A model generated the notes under the pieces. It saw only the letters and a list, made by a program, of their open reading frames with translations, was not told the DNA's origin and ran no database searches. From Dysgonomonas hofstadii (GTDB lineage: Bacteria > Bacteroidota > Bacteroidia > Bacteroidales > Dysgonomonadaceae), in contig NZ_JACIEP010000015.1 in assembly GCF_014196915.1 (NCBI RefSeq), positions 1 through 64,000 of the forward strand: a stretch of 64,000 bases of DNA, given 5' to 3'. Below are positions 1 to 8,463 of the stretch, piece after piece. Position 1 is the stretch's first letter. Every line of letters begins with the position of its first letter. Both the position numbers and the translations under genes were made by a program.

Positions 1-76
1 TCTGACATTTTAAAGGGTTAAACTTTTGGTTTTATCTAGCAATACAAACTTAATTGTTTGCCCTTTAACTGTCAGA
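1..76. repeat. Inverted repeat at the window edge
   Basis: Bases 1-17 and 61-76 form an imperfect inverted repeat: TCTGACA plus a T/A stretch and AAAGGG, answered by CCCTTTAA and TGTCAGA, about 16 bases per arm with 43 bases between. It lies past the 3' end of ffh, so it may be a terminator or the edge of a dispersed repeat that continues off the window. No gene is seen in bases 1-137. Confidence 0.4.
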
Positions 77-137
77 TCAGATCGAAACTATTTCATATTA
101 TGTCAGCAGGGTTTATCAATAGTATATCGTAAATCTT

Positions 138-1457
138 CTATCTTCTCATATTTGGCATTTTACCGCCTTTCATCTGAGTCATCGCTTTCATCATCTTACG
201 GGTCTGGTCAAACTGTTTGATGAGTTTGTTTACCTCCTGAATCGATGTTCCACTACCAGTTGCAATACGTTGTCGGCGGCTTCCGTTAAGAATTTCCGGA
301 CTTGTCCTTTCTTTCGGAGTCATCGAATAAATGATAGCTTCAATACTTTTGAATGCATCATCGTCGATATCCAGATCCTTGATAGCCTTACCTACCCCGG
401 GAATCATAGAAGCCAGGTCTTTCAGGTTACCCATTTTCTTGATCTGTTGTATCTGTCCGATAAAATCGTTGAAGTCAAACTGATTCTTGGCGATCTTCTT
501 TTGCAGGCGACGGGCTTCTTCTTCATCATACTGCTCCTGTGCACGCTCAACGAGTGAAACGATATCACCCATCCCCAGTATACGGTCGGCCATACGCTCA
601 GGGTGGAATACATCCAGCGCATCCATTTTTTCGCCTGTACCCACAAACTTGATCGGCTTGTCGACTACCGAACGGATAGAAAGCGCAGCACCACCACGGG
701 TATCACCATCGAGTTTTGTTAAGACAACTCCGTTGAAATCGAGTCGGTCATTAAATTCCTTAGCGGTATTTACCGCATCCTGACCTGTCATGGAATCGAC
801 TACGAATAAGATCTCATCAGGTTTCACAGCGTTCTTTATAGCTGTGATCTCTTTCATCATCTCTTCATCGATAGCCAGACGCCCGGCGGTATCTATAATA
901 ACAAGGTCGTTGCCGTTCTGCTTAGCCTGTTTGATCGCATTTTCGGCAATCTGTACAGGATTTTTGCTGCCCTCTTCAAAATATACAGGAACTTCGATTT
1001 GTTGTCCCAGTATTTTCAATTGTTCGACAGCAGCTGGACGATACACGTCTCCGGCAACAAGCAACGGATTTTTACCTCTCTTTGATTTCAGCATTTTGGC
1101 AAGCTTACCCGAGAAAGTGGTCTTACCAGATCCCTGAAGCCCCGACATCAATATGATCGCAGGCGAGCCCTTCAGGTTAATATCAGTAGCCGTACCTCCC
1201 ATCAGGGCGGCTAGCTCGTCGTGTACGATTTTTACCATTAACTGTTGAGGCTTCACAGCGGTAAGCACATCCTGCCCCATAGCCTTTTCCTTAACGGTTT
1301 CGGTAAATTGTTTTGCGGTTTTATAGTTTACGTCGGCATCGAGTAAGGCACGGCGCACATCTTTAAGCGTTTCCGCTACATTTATTTCGGTGATCTTGCC
1401 TTCACCTTTTAGTATCTTAAACGATCGTTCCAGTCTTGAACTTAAGCTTTCAAACAT
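138..1457 (-). CDS. ffh: Signal recognition particle GTPase Ffh
   Basis: SRP54-type GTPase that binds signal sequences of nascent membrane proteins and, with 4.5S RNA and FtsY, delivers ribosomes to the membrane. The 439-residue length is normal. An N-terminal helical domain (about 1-90) precedes the G domain, with P-loop GLQGSGKT (106-113), DVYRPAA (136-142), DTAGR (188-192) and TKLD (246-249). The C-terminal methionine-rich M domain (about 320-439) binds RNA and signal peptide and ends in a basic KMPNMRR tail. It is a single-gene unit; a Bacteroidota -7 element lies about 130 bases upstream of the ATG. Confidence 0.97.
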   Translation of the reverse strand: MFESLSSRLERSFKILKGEGKITEINVAETLKDVRRALLDADVNYKTAKQFTETVKEKAMGQDVLTAVKPQQLMVKIVHDELAALMGGTATDINLKGSPAIILMSGLQGSGKTTFSGKLAKMLKSKRGKNPLLVAGDVYRPAAVEQLKILGQQIEVPVYFEEGSKNPVQIAENAIKQAKQNGNDLVIIDTAGRLAIDEEMMKEITAIKNAVKPDEILFVVDSMTGQDAVNTAKEFNDRLDFNGVVLTKLDGDTRGGAALSIRSVVDKPIKFVGTGEKMDALDVFHPERMADRILGMGDIVSLVERAQEQYDEEEARRLQKKIAKNQFDFNDFIGQIQQIKKMGNLKDLASMIPGVGKAIKDLDIDDDAFKSIEAIIYSMTPKERTSPEILNGSRRQRIATGSGTSIQEVNKLIKQFDQTRKMMKAMTQMKGGKMPNMRR

Positions 1458-1588
1458 AATATATTGTTGTTATTTATTATCAGTAACAAGTAAACATTAA
1501 TATTTAATGTCGCATTTGAAAGTCATAACTACCATCAGAGTTATACTTGGATGGACAATAAATAGGTCTGAGACCTTATATGGGAGCA

Positions 1589-1596
1589 CAAAGATA
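1589..1596 (-). promoter_or_regulatory. Candidate -7 element for ffh
   Basis: On the minus strand this reads TATCTTTG, an exact match to the Bacteroidota -7 consensus TAnnTTTG. No good -33 TTTG is seen at the usual distance. It is placed to transcribe ffh with a leader of about 125 bases. Confidence 0.5.
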
Positions 1597-1666
1597 TAAA
1601 CTTTTGGTATAAAGTGAAAACTCCCTTGTGTAAAAGTATAAGTAAGATTTCCGGATTTACAGATGA

Positions 1667-1993
1667 TCAGCCCTTGATCATTGTCAGCAACATTTTGAAT
1701 CTTTCCACAGCAAACAAAGCATGGGGAATATTTGCCGGCATAATGATGGTTTCACCTTCCTTCAAACGGAAAGGTTGTCCTCCTATCTTGATTTCTACTT
1801 CACCATCAAGAACTTCTACCATTGCATCGAATGGAGCGGTATGCTCAGTCAGCCCCTGTCCTTTATCAAAAGAGAATAGCGTTATATTTCCCGCTTCACT
1901 TTTCAAGACCTGTTTACTTACCACACCTCCGGCAGAATAATCTATAAGTTCGGCCATTTTTAAAACTTTCCCTTTTTCAAAGATATTATTCAT
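1667..1993 (-). CDS. Small single-domain cupin protein
   Basis: A 108-residue single-domain cupin. It has the beta-barrel pattern with HTAPFDAMVEVLDGEVEI (first cupin motif, with a Glu but few metal-ligand His) and an IPHALFA motif in the second half. Stand-alone cupins of this size in Bacteroidota are often annotated as mannose-6-phosphate isomerase-like or quercetinase-like, without proven function. A second possible start is the Met at residue 13 (MAELIDYSAGG), which fits better with homologues I recall. It has no operon partner. Family assignment is firm; the reaction is unknown. Confidence 0.75.
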   Translation of the reverse strand: MNNIFEKGKVLKMAELIDYSAGGVVSKQVLKSEAGNITLFSFDKGQGLTEHTAPFDAMVEVLDGEVEIKIGGQPFRLKEGETIIMPANIPHALFAVERFKMLLTMIKG

Positions 1994-2121
1994 TTACTAT
2001 TAGTTTTTATATTAATACTATAATGAAGATAACAAATTAAAACAGATGATTGTTACATACCGTCAAAACAATTATATATATTTTCATTATCTTCGACCCT
2101 TATAATCATTTTCTCTTCTTT

Positions 2122-3003
2122 ATGAATAATCTGAAAGCGGTAATTGACAATCAGATAAACAAAAATGCCGGCATCAATCTATTATGTAAATGGAAAAGCC
2201 ATTTTAATTTTTCAGATGAAATGCTACGATCGGTTCATAAGATCAAATACATAGACAAATATCTTCAGGAATCGTTGACAGATTATGCTGCGAACAAAGT
2301 CCTTGATGAATTTTACCGTATAAACCAGTATTATCAGTTTAATGATAATTCAAAAATCGAATTAAAGTCTATTTACGCAAATCTCATTAATGATCTCGCA
2401 AACAAACAGACTCCGGCAGATCAACTCGCAGAAATCCATTTCTCCAATCTGAAACAATGGTTATTAAAAACCAATCTGTTTGCAGCCAAAATGTATTCAA
2501 ACAGTGCAGAAAATATAGAACCTACAGTCTGTTTTGAATACACGCCCAGGTTACAGCTCGACATTTTACAAATCGATATGAGTAAAATAGTCGAGCCTGT
2601 TCTGGATATAGGTTGTGGGCAAAAGGGAAATCTGGTGAATTATTTCCGAAGAAAAGGAATTGAGGCTTTTGGGATAGACCGTTTTCCCTCAGACTCATTA
2701 TATATACAAAATACCGATTGGCTTGAATTTGACTATGGGGTGAACAGATGGGGTACTATCATAAGTAATCTGGGATTCTCCAATCACTTTGTACACCATC
2801 ACTTACGGAAAGATGGCAATTACGTATATTATGCAAAAAAATATATGGAAGTAATTCGATCTTTAAAGGTAAATGGCTCATTTCATTATGCTCCCGATCT
2901 GTCTTTTATTGAACAGTTTTTGGATACTGGCATCTATAAGATAAAACAAAAACCAATAGATAACCGGAGCTATAAATCAACTGTCATTAAAAGATTACTT
3001 TAA
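2122..3003 (+). CDS. SAM-dependent methyltransferase-like protein
   Basis: A 293-residue protein. The ATG at 2122 is preferred over an upstream TTG because it comes after a plausible TATCTTCG -7 element near 2088. The N-terminal half (about 1-140) is helical and lacks a recognised domain. The C-terminal half has a Rossmann methyltransferase motif I, PVLDIGCGQKG, then an acidic GIDR at the end of beta 2 and a post-II region with ISNLGFSNHF. The substrate is unknown. The catalytic-loop position is unusual (no NPPY or DPPY), so it could act on a small molecule or be a non-canonical family member. It converges on the aldolase gene across a hairpin terminator. Confidence 0.7.
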   Translation: MNNLKAVIDNQINKNAGINLLCKWKSHFNFSDEMLRSVHKIKYIDKYLQESLTDYAANKVLDEFYRINQYYQFNDNSKIELKSIYANLINDLANKQTPADQLAEIHFSNLKQWLLKTNLFAAKMYSNSAENIEPTVCFEYTPRLQLDILQIDMSKIVEPVLDIGCGQKGNLVNYFRRKGIEAFGIDRFPSDSLYIQNTDWLEFDYGVNRWGTIISNLGFSNHFVHHHLRKDGNYVYYAKKYMEVIRSLKVNGSFHYAPDLSFIEQFLDTGIYKIKQKPIDNRSYKSTVIKRLL

Positions 3004-3009
3004 AAGAAA

Positions 3010-3032
3010 AGCCTTGAATATATTTCAAGGCT
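3010..3032. terminator. Bidirectional hairpin terminator
   Basis: Perfect 9-base arms AGCCTTGAA (3010-3018) and TTCAAGGCT (3024-3032) enclose a 5-base loop, with A-rich sequence on the left and a T-rich stretch on the right. It separates two convergent genes and can serve both strands. Confidence 0.7.
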
Positions 3033-3046
3033 CTCATATTTTGTTT

Positions 3047-3703
3047 TTATCCGTTCACTTTCTTATAATCGGCAAGGAATGTAGCCAATCCACTATCGGT
3101 AAGCGGATGTTTCAACAATCCTTTAATAGCCGGAAGCGGGCAGGTAGCCACATCGGCACCGACTTCTATACATTGTATAATATGTTGTGTACTGCGAATT
3201 GAGGCTGCAAGCACCTGTGTGTCCATATCGTAAGTGGCATACATATCGACAATCTTACTCACCAGTTCGATCCCATCACTTGATATATCATCGAGCCGGC
3301 CTACGAACGGCGAAACGTAAGTGGCTCCCGCCTTTGCGGCAAGCAATGCCTGACCAACAGAAAAAATTAACGTACAGTTGGTACGGATTCCCTTTTGGCT
3401 AAAATATTTTATTGCCTTTATTCCGTCTTCGATACATGGTACTTTTACTACTATATTCTTGTGCAGGGCTGCAAGCTCTTCACCTTCTTTTATCATACCT
3501 TCGTAATCGGTCGCTATCACTTCGGCGCTTACATCGCCATCCACAATGTTGCAAATATCCAGATAATGCTTACGTTGGTTTGCCACACCCTTGATTCCTT
3601 CTTTCGCCATCAGGGAAGGATTGGTCGTTACCCCGTCAAGAACTCCCAGATCGTTTGCTTCCCTGATCTGGTCTAAGTTAGCTGTATCGATAAAAAATTT
3701 CAT
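3047..3703 (-). CDS. Transaldolase-like aldolase (TalC/FSA family)
   Basis: A 218-residue small-type transaldolase. These class I aldolases transfer a dihydroxyacetone unit between sugar phosphates (transaldolase) or cleave fructose 6-phosphate (FSA) in the cytoplasm. Visible features are the N-terminal [19 protein letters not shown], the Schiff-base lysine K87 in [13 protein letters not shown] and a [11 protein letters not shown] motif. Transaldolase and FSA activities cannot be told apart with confidence here; the pentose-phosphate role is the common annotation. It stands alone with a 3' terminator shared with the convergent gene. Confidence 0.9.
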   Translation of the reverse strand: MKFFIDTANLDQIREANDLGVLDGVTTNPSLMAKEGIKGVANQRKHYLDICNIVDGDVSAEVIATDYEGMIKEGEELAALHKNIVVKVPCIEDGIKAIKYFSQKGIRTNCTLIFSVGQALLAAKAGATYVSPFVGRLDDISSDGIELVSKIVDMYATYDMDTQVLAASIRSTQHIIQCIEVGADVATCPLPAIKGLLKHPLTDSGLATFLADYKKVNG

Positions 3704-3844
3704 AATGTATTGGTTTTAAATGGTCTTTTAAAGATCGGCATATATTGTGATTAAAACAATAATAAATAGGAGATTGTTTGGTCTCATCTGTCCATCTGTA
3801 CTTATTGATTTTTATCCTGAATAAAAAATTAGAAATATTGCCGA

Positions 3845-3865
3845 ATGCGCAAAAACATTGCGCAT
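3845..3865. repeat. Perfect 8-base palindrome in intergenic DNA
   Basis: ATGCGCAA (3845-3852), a 5-base A-rich loop, then TTGCGCAT (3858-3865). It lies between divergent genes, upstream of both the aldolase and the hypothetical gene at 3948. It has no T-tract, so an operator or small hairpin is more likely than a terminator. Confidence 0.4.
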
Positions 3866-3947
3866 CTTATGTATTATTTTGTATCATTAAAGAATAGAAT
3901 CAAAAATACAGTTATGAATTTTACTTCATTTTTTAATTTATAAAGCG

Positions 3948-4361
3948 ATGGAAGATTATAGTTACAAAGTTTTATATGAAACAGATAGACTAATTTTAGG
4001 ATATGTATATGAAAAGGTTTATCTGAAAAATAAACAGACTAATAATACCCAATATATAGGTAGTGTTTATGGTGACCCATCATGTGGAATTATTAGCTCT
4101 GATAATTCATTTTGTATAGTAGGAGGAACAGATACTTTGATCTTATGGAATAAGGAAGGTATAAAATATATTGATGATGTTGATTTACATTCAGCATTTG
4201 ATATAAGACAAACGAATACAAACAAGATAAATATACTTATCGATCCCTGGTGTGAAAAGTCTGCAATATGGACTTTTAAAATTGATACTTTGGAAAAAGA
4301 AAAAATAAGGGACTTCATTGAATATAGAGATAAAGAGTATACTGACGATGTAGAATGGTGA
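3948..4361 (+). CDS. Hypothetical protein, possible immunity-type protein
   Basis: A 137-residue protein with no signal peptide or membrane span. It is rich in acidic and aromatic residues (DDVDLHSAFDI, DPWCEKSAIWTF), with a beta-rich pattern and an acidic tail ending TDDVEW. Its AT content is higher than its neighbours and its codon use is AT-biased, which suggests later acquisition. The size, acidity and solitary position resemble the orphan immunity proteins scattered in Bacteroidota, but I recognise no family, so that is only a guess. A 25-codon open frame (4363-4437) follows directly. Confidence 0.5.
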   Translation: MEDYSYKVLYETDRLILGYVYEKVYLKNKQTNNTQYIGSVYGDPSCGIISSDNSFCIVGGTDTLILWNKEGIKYIDDVDLHSAFDIRQTNTNKINILIDPWCEKSAIWTFKIDTLEKEKIRDFIEYRDKEYTDDVEW

Positions 4362-4362
4362 T

Positions 4363-4437
4363 ATGGAAAAAGAGATAAAAGACATATACGAGATCCTCTT
4401 CCCAAGGAAATGCAAATATAAATTCGGCATCGTAAAA
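4363..4437 (+). CDS. Short 25-codon open frame after the hypothetical gene
   Basis: An ATG one base after the previous stop codon opens a 25-residue frame (MEKEIKDIYEILFPRK...). The spacing looks like translational coupling, and the sequence reads like the N-terminus of a soluble protein that ends abruptly. The following 120 bases up to the terminator at 4548 show no clear continuation. It may be a truncated gene remnant; support is weak. Confidence 0.2.
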
Positions 4438-4547
4438 TAGAAGTTCTTCGTAGAGATCTGGCGATGTAGTTTCAATTTTTGTCGAGCGAAAATTAACAAT
4501 ACTAGAGGTAAGACTTTTCAATTTATTTCCCTGATTAAAAAACAAAA

Positions 4548-4571
4548 GGGATGCCACAATTACGGCATCCC
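4548..4571 (-). terminator. Rho-independent terminator of the MarR/CoA-disulfide reductase operon
   Basis: GGGATGCC (4548-4555) and GGCATCCC (4564-4571) form a perfect 8-base stem with an 8-base loop. On the minus strand it is followed by CTTTTGTTTTTT. It sits 23 bases after the thioredoxin stop codon and ends the leftward operon. Confidence 0.85.
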
Positions 4572-4594
4572 CTTGGAAGTCTATATTCAGTATC

Positions 4595-5074
4595 TTAGTC
4601 TTTCTTCAAAAGGACTTTATCAATCGCTTCTTTCAGGTTCGGCTTAGGCAATGCACCCTGTGCCATTTGCGGTTGTTCGTCTCCCATAGGAATAAACAAC
4701 AGGCTGGGAATACTTCTGATACCGAATAAAGCAGCCAGTTCCTGTTCGGCTTCAGTATCTATTTTGTAAATATATATTTGTCCTTCATATTCTGCGGCAA
4801 GTTCTTCCAATACAGGAGCGATGGCTTTACATGGTCCACACCAGTCGGCATAAAAATCTATCAATGCAGGTTTATCACCCAGATACTTGAATTCTTTAGG
4901 ATTTGCTTCGTAGTTAGCGATTTTTGTTAAGAAATCAACTTTTGTTAATTGTATTGTTTTTTTCATTTTAGTTTCCTTTTTTGTAGGTTCAGGTTGCTGA
5001 TCGGTCTTTACCTGCGCATTGCAGGTAGTTAATCCAAAAGCGGCAACCAGTGCCATTAATAAAATTTTCTTCAT
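4595..5074 (-). CDS. Exported thioredoxin-fold protein
   Basis: A 159-residue thioredoxin with an N-terminal export signal (about 1-20, LLMALVAAFGLTTCNAQ). The Cys before NAQ makes a poor lipobox, so either signal peptidase I cleavage or lipidation is possible. After a charged linker comes one thioredoxin domain with active site WCGPC (78-82) and the cis-Pro region RSIPSLL. It probably reduces or isomerises disulfides, or reduces persulfides, in the periplasm. It is the last gene of the operon with the CoA-disulfide reductase fusion, nine bases after the preceding small gene, so a sulfur-redox role fits. Confidence 0.88.
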   Translation of the reverse strand: MKKILLMALVAAFGLTTCNAQVKTDQQPEPTKKETKMKKTIQLTKVDFLTKIANYEANPKEFKYLGDKPALIDFYADWCGPCKAIAPVLEELAAEYEGQIYIYKIDTEAEQELAALFGIRSIPSLLFIPMGDEQPQMAQGALPKPNLKEAIDKVLLKKD

Positions 5075-5082
5075 TCTTTAAA

Positions 5083-5232
5083 TTATTTTTCTTTCACTTT
5101 TTCATCCTGTTGTGGTATATCCTGAGCCACCTGACAGTAACCGGTGACACAACAAGAAGTGGTGAAGCTCATTAATATTATTGCAAATACCATGCCTTTT
5201 ATGTAAACCGGCAAAGTGTATCTTTTTATCAT
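5083..5232 (-). CDS. Small Cys-containing membrane or lipoprotein
   Basis: A 49-residue protein starting at the ATG at 5232. A basic N-terminus (MIKRYT) and one hydrophobic segment (VYIKGMVFAIILMSF) lead to TTSCCVTGYC, which has a possible lipobox Cys and two more cysteines. The tail is polar and lysine-rich. It lies one base after the DUF6132 gene and eight bases before the thioredoxin gene, so it is probably co-translated. No known family; the cysteines suggest a redox partner for the thioredoxin, which is an inference. Confidence 0.6.
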   Translation of the reverse strand: MIKRYTLPVYIKGMVFAIILMSFTTSCCVTGYCQVAQDIPQQDEKVKEK

Positions 5233-5233
5233 T

Positions 5234-5446
5234 TCATTTATCCTTCGTTTCTTTCTTAAACAAACTGAACAACAAGCCACCCAGAACAGCACCCCATATC
5301 ATACTATTGGTCGGTGAAGCTGTAATCGGGCATGTTCCCGATTCGCATCCAATGAAATACCAGTACAGATATCCGGTGATAGCTCCGCCAACCGCTCCGG
5401 CCAGATATGTCCAATTTCGCCTAAATATACTTATTAATTTCTCCAT
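5234..5446 (-). CDS. DUF6132-like small membrane protein
   Basis: A 70-residue protein with two predicted membrane helices (about 13-32 and 47-63). Between them is the conserved segment GCESGTCPITASP, with two cysteines. This pattern matches the Bacteroidota family I know as DUF6132, which recurs next to rhodanese and thioredoxin genes. Its function is unknown; the paired cysteines between two helices suggest transport or relay of reduced sulfur at the membrane (inference). It is 20 bases downstream of the large reductase gene. Confidence 0.75.
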   Translation of the reverse strand: MEKLISIFRRNWTYLAGAVGGAITGYLYWYFIGCESGTCPITASPTNSMIWGAVLGGLLFSLFKKETKDK

Positions 5447-5466
5447 ACGTCTTATTGTTTAATATT

Positions 5467-7908
5467 TTATATGAATAAATTCACATTGGCATTCTCCGCC
5501 CTGTCGAGATAAGCGGCTACTCCGCCAATTGTGATACCATCCATCAGCTCCTCTTTTTTTATACCCATTACGTCCATCGACATGGAGCAGGCGATAAATT
5601 CCACTCCGTTGTCTTTTGCTTGTTGCATAAGAGTTTCGAGGCTGTCGATATTCTTATCCTTCATTATCATACGCATCATTTTGCTACCCATTCCTCCCAT
5701 ATTCATTTTGGAAAGGCTGAGCTTTTTACTGCTCGATGGAAGCATAAAGCCGAACATCTTACCCATAAAATCCTTTTTCACTGATGGCTTCTTTGTTTTT
5801 TTGATTACATTCAGCCCCCAGAACGTGAAGAAGATACTCACCTTTTTACCCGCTGCCGCCGCACCATTGGCAATGACAAACGAGGCCAAAGCCCTGTCGA
5901 GATCGTCACTGAACACAATCAGCGTTTTATTATCTCCGTTAGAAGGGGATTTTTCCTGAACATCTTTTACCTGTTTTTCTACTGTGGCAGTGATCACTCC
6001 TCCCGAATTTTCCATACCAACAACTTTAGCACCGATCATACGTGCCCAGCCATTGAGGTCTTCTCCGAATGCCTGATCTGTTACTTTTATTTCCAGGCGT
6101 TCGCCCTCGGTTATCCGGTCGTAATTCTTTTTCAATTGCATGATCGGACCCGGGCATTGCAACCCGCAAGCATCTATCTGTATTGTTTTCATATCTTTTG
6201 TATAATCTGCTTTAATTGGAGTATTCTCTTCTTTCTTAATTGTCTTCGGCATCCCCTCCTCTTCTGACACACTGGAGTATGTTTTGTAACCACCAGAGAG
6301 ATTATATACTTGTGTATAGCCATGTTGCATCAAAATACGGGATGCCAAATATCCCCTTAATCCTACCGCACAATAAACAACCAGCTTTTTATCTTTTGGT
6401 ATTTCATCCAAACGGCTGCGCAGATCATCCACTGGAATATTTATAGCCCCGTCAATATGCCCGAATGAATATTCTTCTTCGGTACGGGTATCTATTACAA
6501 TAACCGAGGCTCTGTCCTGCTTATCGAATTCATGCCACTGGATCACATTGACTTTCTCTTTCAGTATATTATCGGCCACAAATCCGGCGATATTTACAGG
6601 ATCTTTTGCCGAGGAATAGGGTGGAGCATAAGCATGCTCTATTTCCTGTAAATCGTAGATTGTTCCTCCTTTTTTAATTACCTGCGCAAACAGATCGATA
6701 CGTTTATCTACTCCGTCAAAACCCACAACCTGTGCTCCAAATAGTTTCCCGTCTTCGGGAGCAAAATTTATCTTGATAGACAAAGGCAATGCTCCCGGAT
6801 AATATCCTGCATGCGAACTGCCATGTGTATAAGACTCGATATGTGCTATGCCTTCCCTGCTCAGCAATTTGGATGATGCACCTGTGGCTGCCACCGTAAG
6901 ATCGAATACTTTGGCTATAGATGTGCCTATCGAGCCTGTGTATTTATGTATATTGCCTTCGCGAATATTGTCCGCAACTATACGGGCTTGCTTATTCGCA
7001 GGGCCTGCCAATGGAATAAGAGCATGTTTACCAATAACCGGATTGAAAACTTCGGTGGCATCTCCCAATGCATAAATATCAGGATGAGAGGTCTGCATAT
7101 AGTCGTTTACCTTGATCCCACCGGAAGAACCAAGATCGAGCCCTGCTTCTTTCGCCAGTTTTACTTCGGGGCGAACGCCAATACTCAGTATTACCATATC
7201 AGCATCGATAGCCGGACTATTCTCCAACAAAACTTTTACATTGTCCTCTCCGGGTTCGAAACCTGTTACTCCCTCTTCGAGATATAGTTGTACACCTTTT
7301 TGTCTCAACTGCTGGTGCACCATTGTTGCCATCGCATAATCGATAGGTGCCATCACCTGATTACTTTTTTCCACTAAAGATACTTTCAGTCCTGCTTCGT
7401 GCAAATTCTCCACCATTTCGAGCCCAATGAAACCACCACCGATAACGACTGCTGATTTCGGTTTGTCCTGATCTAAATAAGCTTTTATCGCATCTGTATC
7501 GGGCACATTACGTAATGAAAAGATCCGTTTGTCTTCAATACCCTTTAATGGAGGCTTGATAGGTTCTGCTCCCGTGGAAACGATCAGTTTGTCAAAACTC
7601 TCAGTATATGTTTCATCTGTTGAGAGATTGTGTATAGTTATCATCTTTGTTTGTATGTCAATAGATGTTACCTCTGATCTTACCCGGATATCAATATTGA
7701 AGCGGTCTACAAACCCATCCACCGTCTGCACAAACAATCTGTCTCTTTCATTTATCGTCCCACCTATGTAATACGGAAGTCCACAATTGGCATAAGACAC
7801 ATATTCTCCCCTCTCAAATAACACGATCTGCGCTTTCTCGTCCATACGCCTGAGCCTTGCCGCCGCCGTAGCCCCTCCGGCTACTCCTCCTATTATTAAA
7901 ATTTCCAT
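5467..7908 (-). CDS. CoA-disulfide reductase fused to rhodanese, TusA and DsrE domains
   Basis: An 813-residue cytoplasmic flavoprotein with four sulfur modules. (1) Residues 1-450: FAD/NAD(P)H pyridine-nucleotide disulfide reductase of the CoA-disulfide/persulfide reductase type, with GGVAGG at 7-12, the single redox Cys42 in NCGLPY, a second dinucleotide site at 157-162, and GD at 282-283. (2) About 465-545: rhodanese with Cys513 in CAVGLRG. (3) About 575-645: TusA-like, with CGLQCPGP (Cys581, Cys585). (4) About 660-813: DsrE-like, with a late ACSMSMD cysteine. The set suggests sulfane sulfur is passed between domains and reduced. It lies 48 bases after a MarR gene. Confidence 0.92.
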   Translation of the reverse strand: MEILIIGGVAGGATAAARLRRMDEKAQIVLFERGEYVSYANCGLPYYIGGTINERDRLFVQTVDGFVDRFNIDIRVRSEVTSIDIQTKMITIHNLSTDETYTESFDKLIVSTGAEPIKPPLKGIEDKRIFSLRNVPDTDAIKAYLDQDKPKSAVVIGGGFIGLEMVENLHEAGLKVSLVEKSNQVMAPIDYAMATMVHQQLRQKGVQLYLEEGVTGFEPGEDNVKVLLENSPAIDADMVILSIGVRPEVKLAKEAGLDLGSSGGIKVNDYMQTSHPDIYALGDATEVFNPVIGKHALIPLAGPANKQARIVADNIREGNIHKYTGSIGTSIAKVFDLTVAATGASSKLLSREGIAHIESYTHGSSHAGYYPGALPLSIKINFAPEDGKLFGAQVVGFDGVDKRIDLFAQVIKKGGTIYDLQEIEHAYAPPYSSAKDPVNIAGFVADNILKEKVNVIQWHEFDKQDRASVIVIDTRTEEEYSFGHIDGAINIPVDDLRSRLDEIPKDKKLVVYCAVGLRGYLASRILMQHGYTQVYNLSGGYKTYSSVSEEEGMPKTIKKEENTPIKADYTKDMKTIQIDACGLQCPGPIMQLKKNYDRITEGERLEIKVTDQAFGEDLNGWARMIGAKVVGMENSGGVITATVEKQVKDVQEKSPSNGDNKTLIVFSDDLDRALASFVIANGAAAAGKKVSIFFTFWGLNVIKKTKKPSVKKDFMGKMFGFMLPSSSKKLSLSKMNMGGMGSKMMRMIMKDKNIDSLETLMQQAKDNGVEFIACSMSMDVMGIKKEELMDGITIGGVAAYLDRAENANVNLFI

Positions 7909-7956
7909 GATTTATATTATAAATATTTGTTATTAGCAATTAATTGCATAAATTTT

Positions 7957-8316
7957 TTAGTTTATCAGATCGGAAACATGTTGAGCCAGTTCCGAAAAAT
8001 TCATCTCCTGAGACTGCATTTCATTGATTTTTTGCCTTCCGGATTCGGTCAGTGTGAAAATCATCTGACGCTTATCTTCCTTACCCATCGAACGGGTAAT
8101 ATAACCTTTGTTCTCGACTGTGGTTATCACTCTTGATACACGCGAATTGGAAAGTCCGACAAAGTCACACAATTCATTCGCAGATTTCGGATTACCGTCT
8201 TTCAGGCAACAGAGCAGCATACCTTCATTAATGGTGATGCCATTTTTCTCTGCAAATTCTTTTTCGAAATTGTAGAGTGCTTTATATATATCTTTTAATT
8301 TACAGATCGGTTCCAT
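7957..8316 (-). CDS. MarR-family winged-helix regulator
   Basis: A 119-residue MarR-type DNA-binding protein. The winged-helix core includes SANELCDFVGLSNSRVSRVI (recognition helix) and a wing with GYITRSMGKEDKRQM, the conserved D-R signature. MarR proteins usually repress their own operon and respond to phenolics, oxidants or persulfides. It is the first gene of the operon with the four-domain CoA-disulfide reductase, so it probably controls that operon. It has no cysteine in the DNA-binding core; the single Cys near the N-terminus and the CC pair in LLCCLKDG (about 31-32) could sense thiol state, which is an inference. Confidence 0.88.
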   Translation of the reverse strand: MEPICKLKDIYKALYNFEKEFAEKNGITINEGMLLCCLKDGNPKSANELCDFVGLSNSRVSRVITTVENKGYITRSMGKEDKRQMIFTLTESGRQKINEMQSQEMNFSELAQHVSDLIN

Positions 8317-8370
8317 AATTTATTTGCTATTAGAAAATATTTACAAAGGAAATAATTTTTATTGAAACGG

Positions 8371-8378
8371 CAAAATTA
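8371..8378 (-). promoter_or_regulatory. Candidate -7 element for the MarR operon
   Basis: On the minus strand this reads TAATTTTG, matching TAnnTTTG, about 55 bases upstream of the MarR start. No TTTG box is seen at the -33 distance, so support is moderate. Confidence 0.35.
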
Positions 8379-8408
8379 TTTGGTATTAAGATTTCTAAAA
8401 AAGGAAAA

Positions 8409-8439
8409 AAGCCCGTATGACATTATCGCAAACAGGCTT
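8409..8439 (-). terminator. Terminator after the 335-residue hypothetical gene
   Basis: On the minus strand AAGCCTGT and ACGGGCTT pair with one mismatch and are followed by TTTTTTCCTTTTTT. It lies 25 bases past the stop codon at 8464 and isolates that gene from the MarR operon. Confidence 0.6.
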
Positions 8440-8463
8440 GAATCATAACAATACAAAGGTCTT

